Shown piece by piece: positions 45,883 through 57,600 of a stretch of DNA of 64,000 bases. The DNA comes from Bisgaardia hudsonensis. GTDB lineage: Bacteria; Pseudomonadota; Gammaproteobacteria; Enterobacterales; Pasteurellaceae. The DNA lies in contig NZ_SLXI01000002.1 of NCBI RefSeq assembly GCF_004345785.1, positions 384,778-448,777 of the forward strand, written 5' to 3'. A program made the position numbers and the translations under genes. The notes below the pieces were generated by a model that saw only the letters and a list, made by a program, of their open reading frames with translations, had not been told where the DNA came from and searched no databases. How positions within the stretch are numbered: the first letter of the stretch is position 1; the number at the start of each line of letters is the position of its first letter.

Positions 45883-47478
45883 TTAACGCCTTGTCTGAGT
45901 TTCTAATTTTCGATACAAGTCTTTGCTATATATCACGCCTGTATCATTCTCATCATTAATGCCGAGCACTGATGAATGCCAGTAATAAGGTATGGTATAT
46001 TGGAAAATAGGTAAAATAACTACATCTTTTTGTAGCTCATCGACAATTTGTTGATAAAGTGCGGTACGTTTTTCTGGAGAAATAATCTTGATACTTTCAT
46101 CTAATAATTCGTCTACTCTTGGATTATTATAACCCACTTGATTATCTGCACTATGAGAATGAAACTGGTTTAAAAAAGCAGATGGCTCTTTGTAATCACT
46201 ACACCAACCAGCTCGAATAAGATCAAAATCGCCAGTAGCCCTTCTTTTTAATAATTCATCATAACTCACTTGAGCCGTATCTATTCTTAATAAGTCAGAC
46301 TGAGACCACATTTGCGTCAAACGTTTTGCAATATCAGAATGTATTTCACCATTATCATAAACAAGTTTAAAACGAAGTGGTACTTTTTCTGTGATGTTCG
46401 CCTCTTTTAATAATTTCTCTACTAATACATAAGACCAAGCCGCTTGGCTTTCTTGTTGCAAAGAACGAGGTAAAATAGAATTAAGTGGCAACATATGATT
46501 AGGTGTAATATTTTTATTTGAAATCATTGCCTTTAATGCCTGACGAATGGCTAAATGTTGTAGTTGTTGATGAGAAAAATTAAAGGTATAAAAATAAAGG
46601 CACTGTTTTGGTAAAAAATGAATATCTGTTTGGTCTTTATATTTAGGATTTATCCATAAATCAATATTATTAATATTCTTTTCGTCTGTAATTTTTTTAT
46701 AATCGACAAAATTGAATGAGACATTTTGTTTATCCCAATAATAAGAATTTTTAATTAAATGAACCAAATCATTTTCCTGATTTAATACTTGGTAAGCCCC
46801 ATTCCCAATAGTTCCTTGCTGTTCACCAAAATACTGTGGCAATAAACTTGAATGTACTAACATTTCAGGTAAATAAGGTGTTGCTTTATCTAATTCAATT
46901 AACAATATTCTCTTATCTATTGCAGAGATACCTAAAGGCTCTGTTAATGTCGTATTTTCAATAACCAGCTTAGCATTCTTTATGTTCATAAATGCTAAAT
47001 AATTTTTTAAAGGTGAGTTTGATAATGCTAATTTTTGCCAACTTTTTACAAAATCCTCTGCAGTAACAGGCTCACCATTAGACCATTTTGCATTTTCACG
47101 TAGAATAAATACCCAGTTTTTATTGTCTTCAGTTTGCCAACTTTCCGCTACCGCAGGAACAATATTTCCGTTTGTATCATACCCTACCAATCCTTCAAAA
47201 ATATCTCTTAAAAATGCACTTTGATTTTGATTTTCTAGTAATTCTGGTCGATTTACTAAGTCTCCATAGACTGCACGTATTAATACTTCACGACTTCGAG
47301 ATGTAGGTGGGTTATTAGCAAATTTTGGTATATTAGTTTCAGAATACTGTTGATTTGATGAATGATTAACTGGAGAATTATGTTGTTTTTGATCACAAGA
47401 AAAAAGCATAAAAAACGTACTATAAAATAGTATTTTTATAATAGAAACTTGTTTTATAAAAAATTTAGGGTATGCCAT
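45883..47478 (-). CDS. Peptide-binding lipoprotein (OppA/DppA-like), orphan
   Basis: This 531-residue protein has a lipobox LFSC (Cys28) and the SBP family 5 signature: LRDIFEGLVGYDTNGNIVPAVAESWQTEDNKNWVFILRENAKWSNGEPVTAEDFVKSWQ. The GDFDLIRAGWCSDYKEPSAFLNQFHS and GYNNPRVDELL segments are typical of OppA. No permease or ATPase gene accompanies it, so it must serve a transporter encoded elsewhere. Ligand unknown. Confidence 0.88.
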   Translation of the reverse strand: MAYPKFFIKQVSIIKILFYSTFFMLFSCDQKQHNSPVNHSSNQQYSETNIPKFANNPPTSRSREVLIRAVYGDLVNRPELLENQNQSAFLRDIFEGLVGYDTNGNIVPAVAESWQTEDNKNWVFILRENAKWSNGEPVTAEDFVKSWQKLALSNSPLKNYLAFMNIKNAKLVIENTTLTEPLGISAIDKRILLIELDKATPYLPEMLVHSSLLPQYFGEQQGTIGNGAYQVLNQENDLVHLIKNSYYWDKQNVSFNFVDYKKITDEKNINNIDLWINPKYKDQTDIHFLPKQCLYFYTFNFSHQQLQHLAIRQALKAMISNKNITPNHMLPLNSILPRSLQQESQAAWSYVLVEKLLKEANITEKVPLRFKLVYDNGEIHSDIAKRLTQMWSQSDLLRIDTAQVSYDELLKRRATGDFDLIRAGWCSDYKEPSAFLNQFHSHSADNQVGYNNPRVDELLDESIKIISPEKRTALYQQIVDELQKDVVILPIFQYTIPYYWHSSVLGINDENDTGVIYSKDLYRKLETQTRR

Positions 47479-47556
47479 AACACATTATTAATAATAAAGA
47501 TAAGTGCCATTATACACAAATCCCAAATAATAATCTGAAATTTAACTTGAAATAAA

Positions 47557-47952
47557 TTAATCTATAATGGATATAGATTGCTCATTAGTCGGTTCTTCTA
47601 TGGTTTTAATCCAGAAGAAAAAGGCTATATATTTCATTATTAACACAATAACAATAATGGATTTACCGATTATACTTGGGGTAAAAATAAATCCCATCGT
47701 CAGTGTTATTGTTGCAAACAATAAAATCCAAAATTTTGCTTTTTTAGTTAAACCTCGTTGTTCTTTAAAACTCTTTAGATGCTTTTTATAAATATTTGTT
47801 TGAATAAACCAGTTATGTACTCTATCAGAACCTTTAGCAAAGAAGAATAAGGTAAGAAGTAAAAAAGGTGTTGCAGGCATAAGCGGTAAAATAATACCTA
47901 AAATACCTAAACCAAGAAAAATAAATCCTAAAACAATATAAACAATCTTCAT
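47557..47952 (-). CDS. ybaN: DUF454 (YbaN) membrane protein
   Basis: I start it at the ATG at 47952 (131 residues) because AAGG sits 7 bases before it, rather than at an in-frame GTG 6 bases upstream. The marks are GLGILGIILPLMPATPFLLLTLFFFAKGSDRVHNWF and a basic loop (KKHLKSFKEQRGLTKKAK), then two more helices. The family's function is unknown. Confidence 0.88.
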   Translation of the reverse strand: MKIVYIVLGFIFLGLGILGIILPLMPATPFLLLTLFFFAKGSDRVHNWFIQTNIYKKHLKSFKEQRGLTKKAKFWILLFATITLTMGFIFTPSIIGKSIIVIVLIMKYIAFFFWIKTIEEPTNEQSISIID

Positions 47953-48097
47953 CAACACACCTTAAAATAAAAATAATTATCAATTATCCTTGTTTTTTTA
48001 GAATTTTCAACTTGAAATATCAAAATTCCCCCTCATTTTATTAGAATACATTTTTATGCTTATAATAATAGGCTATACATTATATTAAGGAACTTTT

Positions 48098-50140
48098 ATG
48101 TCTAATCCGTTATTAGTACAAACAGAATTACCACAATTTTCAAAAATAAAGCCAGAACATATCAAGCCAGCGGTAGAGCAATTAATTATAGATTGCCGTA
48201 AAACGATTGAAACAGTATTAGAACAGCCAATACTCACTTGGGATAATTTTATTGTTCCGTTAACTGAGGTAAGTGATAAATTAGGTAAGGCTTGGTCACC
48301 AGTAGGACACTTAAATGCAGTAAAAAATAGTCCTGAATTACGTGATGTTTATCAATCTTGCCTACCCTTGTTATCAGAATACAGTACTTGGATTGGACAA
48401 CATAAAGGATTATACGAAGGCTATTTACAACTTAAAAATAGTGCTGAATTTTCTAACTATAGTGTCGCTCAAAAGAAAGCGATTGAAAATGCGCTTCGCG
48501 ATTTTCAACTCTCAGGTATTTCACTACCAGAACAACAACAAAAACGCTACGGAGAAATCTCAGCTAGACTTTCTGAGTTAAGTTCTCAATTTAGCAACAA
48601 TGTACTTGATGCGACAATGGGTTGGGAAAAAATAATTGAAGATAAAGAACAATTAAAAGGATTGCCTGAAAGTGCATTACAAGCAGCAAAACAATCAGCA
48701 GAAAGTAAGGGGCTACAAGGTTATCGTTTCACTTTAGAATTTCCAAGCTATTTACCTGTAATGACTTATTGTGAAAATCAAGCATTACGAGCAGAAATGT
48801 ATGAGGCGTTTGCAACTAGAGCTTCTGATAAAGGTCCTAATGCAGGGAAATGGGATAATAGTGCGATTATGCAAGAAATTCTTACACTACGCCTAGAACT
48901 CGCCAAATTATTAGGATTCAATGATTATACAGAATTATCACTTTCCACTAAAATGGCAGAAAACCCGCAACAAGTATTAGATTTCTTAGATAATTTAGCA
49001 AAACGTTCCAAAGCACAAGGTGAACGTGAATTAGACGAATTAAAAACATTTTGTGAAAAAGAATTTAATGTAACTCAGTTAGCCCCTTGGGATATTAGTT
49101 TTTATAGTGAAAAGCAAAAACAGCATTTATATGCAATCAATGATGAAGAATTACGTCCTTATTTCCCTGAAAATCGTGTTATCTCTGGTTTATTTGAACT
49201 TATTAAACGCATTTTTAATATTCGTGCCGTTGAACGCTTTGGGGTAGATACTTGGCATAAAGATGTACGTTTCTTTGATTTAATTGATAGCAAAAATAAT
49301 ATTCGTGGTAGCTTTTATTTAGATCTTTATGCTCGTGAAAATAAACGTGGTGGAGCATGGATGGATGACTGTGTCGGTAGAAAAATTAAAGCTGACGGAA
49401 CAATACAAACACCAGTAGCCTACTTAACTTGTAATTTTAATGCACCTATTGGTGATAAACCTGCATTATTTACTCACGATGAAGTTACGACCCTATTCCA
49501 CGAGTTTGGGCATGGGATTCATCATATGCTCACACAAATTGATGTTAGTGATGTAGCAGGTATTAATGGTGTACCTTGGGATGCGGTAGAATTACCAAGT
49601 CAATTTTTAGAAAATTGGTGCTGGGAAGAAGAAGCTCTTGCATTTATTTCAGGACATTATGAAACGGGTGAACCATTACCAAAAGAAAAACTAACACAAT
49701 TGCTAAAAGCTAAAAACTATCAAGCAGCAATGTTTGTATTACGTCAATTAGAATTTGGTTTATTTGATTTCCGTTTACATCATACATTTGATCCTGAAAA
49801 AGAAAACCAAATTTTAGATACTTTAAAACAAGTGAAAGATGACGTATCTGTCATAAAAGGGGTTGATTGGGCAAGAATACCCCATAGTTTTAGTCATATC
49901 TTTGCTGGTGGTTATGCTGCTGGTTATTATAGCTATCTATGGGCTGAAGTGCTTTCTGCAGATGCTTTCTCTCGGTTTGAAGAAGAAGGAATTTTCAATC
50001 CAGTTACAGGACAATCTTATCTTGATGAAATACTTACCCGTGGTGGTTCAGAAGAACCGATGGAATTATTTAAACGCTTTAGAGGTAGAGAACCAAGATT
50101 AGATGCTTTACTAAGACATAAAGGGATTTTGGTTAACTAA
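48098..50140 (+). CDS. prlC: Oligopeptidase A (M3 family)
   Basis: This 680-residue cytoplasmic zinc peptidase has HEFGH at 468-472 (TLFHEFGHGIHHMLTQ), the third-ligand helix around VELPSQFLENWCWEEEAL, and the C-terminal GYAAGYYSYLWAEVLSADAFSRFEEEG segment that lines the active cleft. It clears signal peptides and short peptides. Length equals E. coli OpdA (680). AAGGAA precedes the start. Confidence 0.96.
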   Translation: MSNPLLVQTELPQFSKIKPEHIKPAVEQLIIDCRKTIETVLEQPILTWDNFIVPLTEVSDKLGKAWSPVGHLNAVKNSPELRDVYQSCLPLLSEYSTWIGQHKGLYEGYLQLKNSAEFSNYSVAQKKAIENALRDFQLSGISLPEQQQKRYGEISARLSELSSQFSNNVLDATMGWEKIIEDKEQLKGLPESALQAAKQSAESKGLQGYRFTLEFPSYLPVMTYCENQALRAEMYEAFATRASDKGPNAGKWDNSAIMQEILTLRLELAKLLGFNDYTELSLSTKMAENPQQVLDFLDNLAKRSKAQGERELDELKTFCEKEFNVTQLAPWDISFYSEKQKQHLYAINDEELRPYFPENRVISGLFELIKRIFNIRAVERFGVDTWHKDVRFFDLIDSKNNIRGSFYLDLYARENKRGGAWMDDCVGRKIKADGTIQTPVAYLTCNFNAPIGDKPALFTHDEVTTLFHEFGHGIHHMLTQIDVSDVAGINGVPWDAVELPSQFLENWCWEEEALAFISGHYETGEPLPKEKLTQLLKAKNYQAAMFVLRQLEFGLFDFRLHHTFDPEKENQILDTLKQVKDDVSVIKGVDWARIPHSFSHIFAGGYAAGYYSYLWAEVLSADAFSRFEEEGIFNPVTGQSYLDEILTRGGSEEPMELFKRFRGREPRLDALLRHKGILVN

Positions 50141-50155
50141 TAGTTAAAAGCAAAT

Positions 50156-50190
50156 AAAAAGTCAATCATATTCTTAAATGATTGACTTTT
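50156..50190 (+). terminator. Terminator of prlC
   Basis: A 13-bp stem AAAAGTCAATCAT/ATGATTGACTTTT with an 8-base loop, then CTTTT. Confidence 0.85.
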
Positions 50191-50278
50191 CTTTTATACA
50201 TATAAATTATAAGATTTTACTTTAACGGAAATAGTAATTTTAATCACTTTACAATTAATTGATTGTAATTGCCGTTAA

Positions 50279-51307
50279 TTAACTCTGAATAATATATTCT
50301 TGAATAGTTACAGGCAGTTTTATCGTTTTTCCCATTCGTAATATAACTACTTCTATTGTTGTTCCCGGCTTAGTATTTAAAATCGCTTTCATCATTTGTA
50401 CTGGCGAGGTTGCTTTTGTATTATTAAATTCAATAATAATATCACCCGCTTCTATACCTGCATTATCAGCAGGACTTCCTGCTTGTACATTACTGATTAA
50501 AATACCTTTATTTGAGATACCTTGACCATTGTTAAATAACACATCACTTTGTACACCAAGATAACCACGAATCACACGACCATCTTGAATGATTTTTCTC
50601 ATTATGTCATTAGCTAATTCAATAGGAATTGCAAAACTTAACCCTTCTGCAATCTCGGTAGAATCTTTCCCAATACTTAAGGTACTAATTCCTATGAGCT
50701 CACCTTTTGAATTAATTAATGCTCCACCTGAATTACCTTTGTTAATTGAGGCGTCAGTTTGAATAAAGTTTTGTCTTCCTATATAGTCGCCTACCGCATT
50801 TCTTCCTAAAGCACTAATAATTCCCTGTGAAACACTTTGTCCCAAGTTATAAGGGTTACCAATAGCTAATACAACATCACCAACATGGGAGTATCTATTC
50901 TTTTTCTGTGGTATGGTAGATAAATTATTTGCTTTAATTTTTAATACTGCTAAATCTGTTAAGCTATCAGAACCGACTAAATCAGCCTCATAAATATGCC
51001 CATTTTGTAAAGCTACAACAATTTGATCTGCATCTTGAATCACATGTTTATTTGTCAAGATATACCCATCTTCTGACATAATTACCCCTGAACCTAAATT
51101 ATTTACTTTGGTCTGGTAATTACTATTTGCAGTGGTAAAGGATTGGTTATATACATTGACAACAGCAGGAGACGCTTTTTGCACAGCTGTTCGATATGAG
51201 ATTACCCCATCATCAAATAAAGTATGATTAATTTGTGGTAATATATATAAAATAATAGCTGCCGTAGCTAATCCAATTAATGCGGAATGAAGCAGTTTTT
51301 TTAACAT
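50279..51307 (-). CDS. degS: Site-1 protease of the envelope stress response
   Basis: This 342-residue protein has an N-terminal anchor (residues 6-24), a trypsin-like domain with triad His88 (LTNKHVI), Asp118 (LTDLAVLKI) and Ser193 (GNSGGAL), and one PDZ domain (about 245-335). One PDZ domain plus anchor is DegS rather than DegP. It cuts RseA when the PDZ domain senses unfolded outer-membrane protein tails. It is the last gene of the nrdR-ribD-degS unit, 4 bases after ribD. The grouping with riboflavin synthesis is a shared-transcript oddity, not a pathway. Confidence 0.93.
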   Translation of the reverse strand: MLKKLLHSALIGLATAAIILYILPQINHTLFDDGVISYRTAVQKASPAVVNVYNQSFTTANSNYQTKVNNLGSGVIMSEDGYILTNKHVIQDADQIVVALQNGHIYEADLVGSDSLTDLAVLKIKANNLSTIPQKKNRYSHVGDVVLAIGNPYNLGQSVSQGIISALGRNAVGDYIGRQNFIQTDASINKGNSGGALINSKGELIGISTLSIGKDSTEIAEGLSFAIPIELANDIMRKIIQDGRVIRGYLGVQSDVLFNNGQGISNKGILISNVQAGSPADNAGIEAGDIIIEFNNTKATSPVQMMKAILNTKPGTTIEVVILRMGKTIKLPVTIQEYIIQS

Positions 51308-51311
51308 ATCA

Positions 51312-52436
51312 TTATCCCTTACGATGATAGATTATTTTTATATCTGATGATAATTGCATTAATTTTTCTAATTGCCATTCTGGTGCATCAGCTAATTTTG
51401 TTAGCTGTGGTAAATAACACAAGCCTTTTGCATTAGAACCTAATAGTTTAGGGGCAATATAAACAATTAACTCATCAACTAAATATTCATTAATTAATGC
51501 CCCTGCAAGTGTTGCCCCAGCTTCAACCCAGATACTATTAATTTGTCTTTTTGCTAATTCGATTAATAATGTTTGCAAATAACTGGCTGAATTTTCTACG
51601 TTAAGCTGAATATGTTTGCAAAAATCAGGAAAACCTGCAAGCTCTCTTTCCTTTTCACTAACAAGCCATACTGGCGAATTAATTTGAAATAATTTGTGTG
51701 TAGGCAAAACTTGATGGTGATTATCTAAGATAATACGAACTGGCTGTCTTAACGTTTCTTTTGGATAATCTTGTTGTAACTGTTCAGAAAATTGTTCCCA
51801 ACGAATATTTAAGAGAGGATCGTCTGCTAATATAGTTTGGCTTGTTGATAAAATAGCTGAACTTTTGGCTCTTTCTTGTTGTACATCTTGGCGAGATAAT
51901 TCATTAGTAATCCATTTACTTTCACCACTTGCCATTGCAGTTTTACCGTCAAGGCTCATTGCCATTTTTAGTTGCACAAAAGGTTTGCCTGTTCGCATTC
52001 TTGTTAGAAAACCTTTATTCAATAATTCAGCTTGATCGGCTAATAATCCTACTTTCGTTTCAACGCCTACATCGGAAAGCATTTTTAATCCTTTACCTGC
52101 TACAGTAGGATTAGGATCTGCCATAGCTGCAATAACTTTACCTATTCCCGCATCAATTAATCCTTTAGCACAAGGGGGGGTTCGTCCATAATGTGAGCAA
52201 GGTTCTAAGGTAACATAAGCAGTAGCACCTTTAGCATTCTCTCCTGCTTCTCGTAATGCCATAACTTCCGCATGTGCTTCACCCGCTTTAAAATGAAAGC
52301 CTTTACCCACAATATTACCATTTTTTACAATAACACAGCCAACGGCGGGATTAGGTGCGGTAGTAAATTGCCCTTTTTTTGCTAACTCAATAGCAAGCTG
52401 CATAAACTGTTTATCTTGTGCTGTAAATTGTTGCAT
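51312..52436 (-). CDS. ribD: Riboflavin deaminase/reductase
   Basis: This 374-residue bifunctional enzyme performs the second and third steps of riboflavin synthesis. The deaminase (1-145) has zinc ligands His55, Cys80 and Cys89 (HAEVMAL, EPCSHYGRTPPC) and catalytic Glu57; the reductase follows (GKPFVQLKMAMSLDGKTAMASGESKWIT, VEAGATLAGALI). The start ATG overlaps the nrdR stop by one base, so translation is coupled. Confidence 0.96.
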   Translation of the reverse strand: MQQFTAQDKQFMQLAIELAKKGQFTTAPNPAVGCVIVKNGNIVGKGFHFKAGEAHAEVMALREAGENAKGATAYVTLEPCSHYGRTPPCAKGLIDAGIGKVIAAMADPNPTVAGKGLKMLSDVGVETKVGLLADQAELLNKGFLTRMRTGKPFVQLKMAMSLDGKTAMASGESKWITNELSRQDVQQERAKSSAILSTSQTILADDPLLNIRWEQFSEQLQQDYPKETLRQPVRIILDNHHQVLPTHKLFQINSPVWLVSEKERELAGFPDFCKHIQLNVENSASYLQTLLIELAKRQINSIWVEAGATLAGALINEYLVDELIVYIAPKLLGSNAKGLCYLPQLTKLADAPEWQLEKLMQLSSDIKIIYHRKG

Positions 52437-52888
52437 TAAGAATCCTTTAATTTTTCAATTTCCGCACTAAACTGATTAATATCATCAAAACTTAAATAAA
52501 CTGAAGCAAAGCGAATGTACGCTACTTTATCTAAAGTTTTTAATTCTTCCATTACCAGTTTACCCACTTCTTTACTTGCTATTTCACGCTCTCCTGTCGC
52601 TCGTAATTTATAGATAATATGGTTAATTGATCTTTCTATATCATCAGAACTAACAGGACACTTTTCTAGTGCATGTAAAATACCATGACGTAATTTGTTT
52701 TCATCAAATGGTTGTCTTGACCCATCATTTTTTATCACTTTGGGAAGTAATAATTCTGCCGCTTCAAAAGTAGTAAACCGTTCATGGCATACGCCACATT
52801 CTCGACGGCGGCGGACTTGATAACCATCAGCGATTAACCGACTATCAATGACTTTTGTTTCTTCGGTTAAACAAAAAGGACAACGCAT
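52436..52888 (-). CDS. nrdR: Ribonucleotide reductase regulator NrdR
   Basis: This 150-residue repressor has a zinc ribbon (Cys3, Cys6, Cys31, Cys34; MRCPFC and CGVCHERF) and an ATP-cone ([23 protein letters not shown]). It senses dATP/ATP and binds NrdR boxes at nrd promoters. It leads the nrdR-ribD-degS unit, and nrdR-ribD is a common gene pair. No NrdR box is visible at its own promoter. Confidence 0.97.
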   Translation of the reverse strand: MRCPFCLTEETKVIDSRLIADGYQVRRRRECGVCHERFTTFEAAELLLPKVIKNDGSRQPFDENKLRHGILHALEKCPVSSDDIERSINHIIYKLRATGEREIASKEVGKLVMEELKTLDKVAYIRFASVYLSFDDINQFSAEIEKLKDS

Positions 52889-53078
52889 ATTTTTACCTAA
52901 TTTACTCTATAAGAAGATTTACTCATTTTAACAAAGTTTACATAAGTTTACGATTGATTTATAAAATTGAAAATACCCACTTAACAATTAAAATCTGAAA
53001 GATTCAAAAATATAACTATTGCACATCAAATAAAATTAACCTACTATTACAGTCAAGTATTTTACTTGGAGAAAAATA

Positions 53079-53939
53079 ATGAAAAATCAGCTAATTTGTT
53101 ATAAAAAAATGCCTATTTGGACAGCGACGACCCTCCCTAAAATGTTTCAAGAAAAACATAATACAAAATCAGGAACTTGGGCGAAATTAACTGTACTAAA
53201 AGGAAAAATTAAATTTTATGTTCTCAATGAAAATGGGGATGTATTAGAAGAACATTTATTTACTAGTGAAAAACAAGCAGACTTTGTTCCACCACAGTTA
53301 TGGCATCGTGTAGAAGCAATTTCAGATGATTTAGAATGTTATCTTGAATTCTATTGCACTAAGGCTGATTATTTTAATAAAAAATATAATCTCACTGCGA
53401 CACATTCTGAAGTAAAAGAAGCCGTCAAATTAATTAATCCTTGTAAAACTTTAGATCTTGGCTGTGGACAAGGGCGTAATGCTTTATATTTGAGTTCTCT
53501 TGGTTACGATGTTACAGCTTGGGATCACAACGAGCAGAGCATTTCATTTCTCAATGAAATAATGAATAAAGAAAATCTTAAAATTAATACCGCACTTTAT
53601 GATATTAATTCTGCTAACATTCAGGAAAATTATGATTTTATTTTATCTACTGTTGTTTTTATGTTTCTAAATAGACAAGCTATTCCTAATATTATTAAAA
53701 ATATACAACAACATACTAATAGTGGTGGTTATAACCTTATCGTAGCCGCAATGGATACAAAAGATTTTCCTTGTAGCGTTCCTTTTTCTTTTACCTTTAA
53801 AGAAAATGAATTAAAAGAATATTATCAAGACTGGGAATTTATAAAGTATAGTGAAGATATTGGTGAATTACATAAAACAGATGTGAATGGTAATCGTATC
53901 AAGTTAAAATTTGTTACAATGCTTGCTAAGAAAAAATAA
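53079..53939 (+). CDS. tehB: Tellurite-resistance SAM methyltransferase with cupin N-terminus
   Basis: 286 residues, the same as H. influenzae TehB. Residues 1-95 are a DUF1971 cupin-like domain ([35 protein letters not shown]); 96-286 are the class I methyltransferase with [27 protein letters not shown] and [11 protein letters not shown]. TehB uses SAM to detoxify tellurite. In Haemophilus it also aids oxidant resistance and haem use. The E. coli protein lacks the cupin part. Single gene, divergent from nrdR. Confidence 0.93.
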   Translation: MKNQLICYKKMPIWTATTLPKMFQEKHNTKSGTWAKLTVLKGKIKFYVLNENGDVLEEHLFTSEKQADFVPPQLWHRVEAISDDLECYLEFYCTKADYFNKKYNLTATHSEVKEAVKLINPCKTLDLGCGQGRNALYLSSLGYDVTAWDHNEQSISFLNEIMNKENLKINTALYDINSANIQENYDFILSTVVFMFLNRQAIPNIIKNIQQHTNSGGYNLIVAAMDTKDFPCSVPFSFTFKENELKEYYQDWEFIKYSEDIGELHKTDVNGNRIKLKFVTMLAKKK

Positions 53940-53956
53940 TCAATTTACTTTATAAA

Positions 53957-53990
53957 AAAATCCCTTTAGTAATACACTTAAAGGGATTTT
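53957..53990. terminator. Bidirectional terminator (tehB / serS)
   Basis: AAAATCCCTTTA and TAAAGGGATTTT around a loop, between convergent genes; A-rich before, T-rich after. Confidence 0.85.
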
Positions 53991-54010
53991 CTATAAGCAA
54001 TAATCTTTAA

Positions 54011-55309
<1,299 letters not shown>

Positions 55310-55378
55310 TTAATATTTAATTGTCATAAATTCTTTCTATTCTAGTGAATACCGAGATAACTGTAAACCGCTAAGCCA

Positions 55379-56722
55379 TTATTTATAACGAACTTTATCA
55401 CTATTTTTATCTAATTCTCTTAATCTTGTTAATTTTTCACTAATTTGAATTTCCATTCCTCTTGACATTGGGAAGTAAAATTGTGTATTTTTTAGTTCTT
55501 CAGGAAAATAATTTTCTCCTGCTGCATAAGCATTGTCTTCATTATGTGCATAACGATATTCGGCTCCATAACCTAAATTTTTCATTAAATTTGTTGGCGC
55601 ATTTCGTAAATGTTCAGGTACATCATAATCAATGCTTTCTTTTACTAATTTTTTTGCTTGATTAAATGCCACATAAACCGCATTACTCTTTGGTGCAACG
55701 GCAAGATAAACAATCGCTTGTGCAATGGCTCTTTCACCTTCTGCCGCCCCTACTCGAGTAAAACAATCCCAAGCAGCTAAGGCTACTTGCATCGCTCTTG
55801 GATCGGCATTACCCACATCTTCCGAAGCAATAGCTAATAAACGTCTTGCCACCGTTAAAGGATCGCCTCCAGCATTAATAATTCTTACATACCAATATAG
55901 TGCAGCATCAGGAGCTGAGCCTCTGATAGATTTATGTAAAGCAGAAATTAAATCATAAAAACGATCACCTTGTTTATCAAAACGAGCTTGTCTTTCACCT
56001 AGAACTTCGCTTAATAAAGTGCGGTCTAAAATTTTCTCATTTTGTTCTTCTCTCGCCATATCAACCATTAGTTCTAGGCAATTTAATGCAAAACGAGCAT
56101 CACCATTCACATATTCAGCTAATCGCTCAAGAATATTCTCTTGAAAATTTAACCGCTCTTTACCTAATCCTCTTTCTTTATCTTCAATGGCTTGAGTTAA
56201 AACTTGTAATATATCTTGTGATTCTAATGATTTTAATAAATAGACTCTTGCCCTAGATAGCAAAGCATTATTTAATTCAAAAGAGGGGTTTTCTGTTGTT
56301 GCACCAATAAAAATGATCGTTCCATCTTCAATATGTGGTAAAAAAGCATCTTGCTGACTTTTATTAAAACGATGTACTTCATCAACAAATAAAATCGTTT
56401 GTTTGTTCTCTAGAAGACGTTGTTTTGCTCGTTCAATCGCTTCTCTAATCTCTTTAATACCACTTGTTACCGCAGAAATATTTTCTACATTTGCATTAAT
56501 TCTATTCGCTATAATTTCAGCAAGAGTCGTTTTCCCTGTTCCTGGAGGGCCCCAAAGAATCATTGAATGAATACGCCCCGTTTCTATTGCTCGTCTTAAA
56601 GGTTTTCCAATCCCAACTAAATGCGATTGCCCATAATATTGTTCTAAAGTGATTGGACGCATTCTCGCCGCTAATGGTTTAAAATCATTATTTGAAAAAT
56701 CAAAACTAAGATTATCTGTCAT
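55379..56722 (-). CDS. rarA: Replication-associated recombination protein A
   Basis: This 447-residue clamp-loader-like AAA+ ATPase has Walker [10 protein letters not shown], Walker [16 protein letters not shown], sensor 1 [12 protein letters not shown] and the [38 protein letters not shown] segment. It acts at stalled forks with RecA and SSB. It has the same neighbours as in E. coli. The uptake signal at 56017 lies inside. Confidence 0.97.
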   Translation of the reverse strand: MTDNLSFDFSNNDFKPLAARMRPITLEQYYGQSHLVGIGKPLRRAIETGRIHSMILWGPPGTGKTTLAEIIANRINANVENISAVTSGIKEIREAIERAKQRLLENKQTILFVDEVHRFNKSQQDAFLPHIEDGTIIFIGATTENPSFELNNALLSRARVYLLKSLESQDILQVLTQAIEDKERGLGKERLNFQENILERLAEYVNGDARFALNCLELMVDMAREEQNEKILDRTLLSEVLGERQARFDKQGDRFYDLISALHKSIRGSAPDAALYWYVRIINAGGDPLTVARRLLAIASEDVGNADPRAMQVALAAWDCFTRVGAAEGERAIAQAIVYLAVAPKSNAVYVAFNQAKKLVKESIDYDVPEHLRNAPTNLMKNLGYGAEYRYAHNEDNAYAAGENYFPEELKNTQFYFPMSRGMEIQISEKLTRLRELDKNSDKVRYK

Positions 56723-56803
56723 ATCATACTCTTTAAAGACTTGTCGAAATTATATTGGCATTAATATTTTTAGCACTAATAGGGCTATTCTTCATAAAAT
56801 TAA

Positions 56804-56823
56804 CCCCATACAAATGTATGGGG
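56804..56823 (-). terminator. Hairpin after lolA
   Basis: CCCCATAC/GTATGGGG with a 4-base loop, followed on the minus strand by TTAATTTTA. It starts 24 bases past the lolA stop. Confidence 0.6.
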
Positions 56824-56846
56824 TAGTAAATATTATAATATATTAA

Positions 56847-57464
56847 TTATTTGTTACGTTGATCATCCACTTCAACGCCTTTTGGAACATCAAATGTGAA
56901 CAACTTATTCGCTAAACTTGTATTAGTAATATTACGTAAAATATAAAGATTAGATTGCCCATCTTTCTCCGTTGTACTAAAGTTTTTTAATACACCGTCT
57001 TTTTCAATACGAATATTAAATTGTTTAATTGTACTTTTCGCTGACTTCGGTTTGAGAATAAAGGTATCAAACTCTTGCGTTATACTATATTGTTGCCAAT
57101 GATTAGTATCTGTACTAGTTAATAATACAAATGGCGTATTATTAATAGCTTCTTTTACCCAATTTATCGTTACTTGTTCAACAAAGGGATCATAAAACCA
57201 TAATGTTTTACCATCAGCTATAATAGTTGTTTCTTGAGGTGTTTTATTTTCCATTCTAAATAAATTAGGACGTTTTATTTGTAATTTACCCGATCCTTGT
57301 TGTACTTCTTTTCCCATTGGATCACTGACTTTTTGTGTATAATCCGCTGTTAATTCTGTTATTTTACTTAGTCTAGACTGTAATTCAGTTTTAGCATCCG
57401 CAAAAGCAAAATTTGTACTAAAAATTAGTAAAAGTGCGGTTAATTTTATAGCTATTTTTTTCAT
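56847..57464 (-). CDS. lolA: Outer-membrane lipoprotein carrier LolA
   Basis: I start it at ATG 57464 (205 residues) because AAGGAT lies 8 bases before it and the signal peptide then begins [15 protein letters not shown] and ends FADA. A longer frame to 57500 has no such site. The body [51 protein letters not shown] is typical LolA. It ferries lipoproteins from LolCDE to LolB across the periplasm. Confidence 0.95.
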   Translation of the reverse strand: MKKIAIKLTALLLIFSTNFAFADAKTELQSRLSKITELTADYTQKVSDPMGKEVQQGSGKLQIKRPNLFRMENKTPQETTIIADGKTLWFYDPFVEQVTINWVKEAINNTPFVLLTSTDTNHWQQYSITQEFDTFILKPKSAKSTIKQFNIRIEKDGVLKNFSTTEKDGQSNLYILRNITNTSLANKLFTFDVPKGVEVDDQRNK

Positions 57465-57600
57465 TATTTTTATCCTTAAGTTATCTTGGCTTATCATCAT
57501 ACCAATGTGTAAAAACGTTATATTAAATGTTAACGATAAAATTTAGAGCCTTATTTTTTAAAATAATTCCATTTATTTATTTTTATCTAAAAAAACAAAG

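Noticed and set aside
52172-52182. Run of seven G inside ribD as a phase-variation tract
   Set aside because: It encodes the conserved RTPPC zinc-site motif, whose sequence forces the run; any slip would destroy an essential enzyme.
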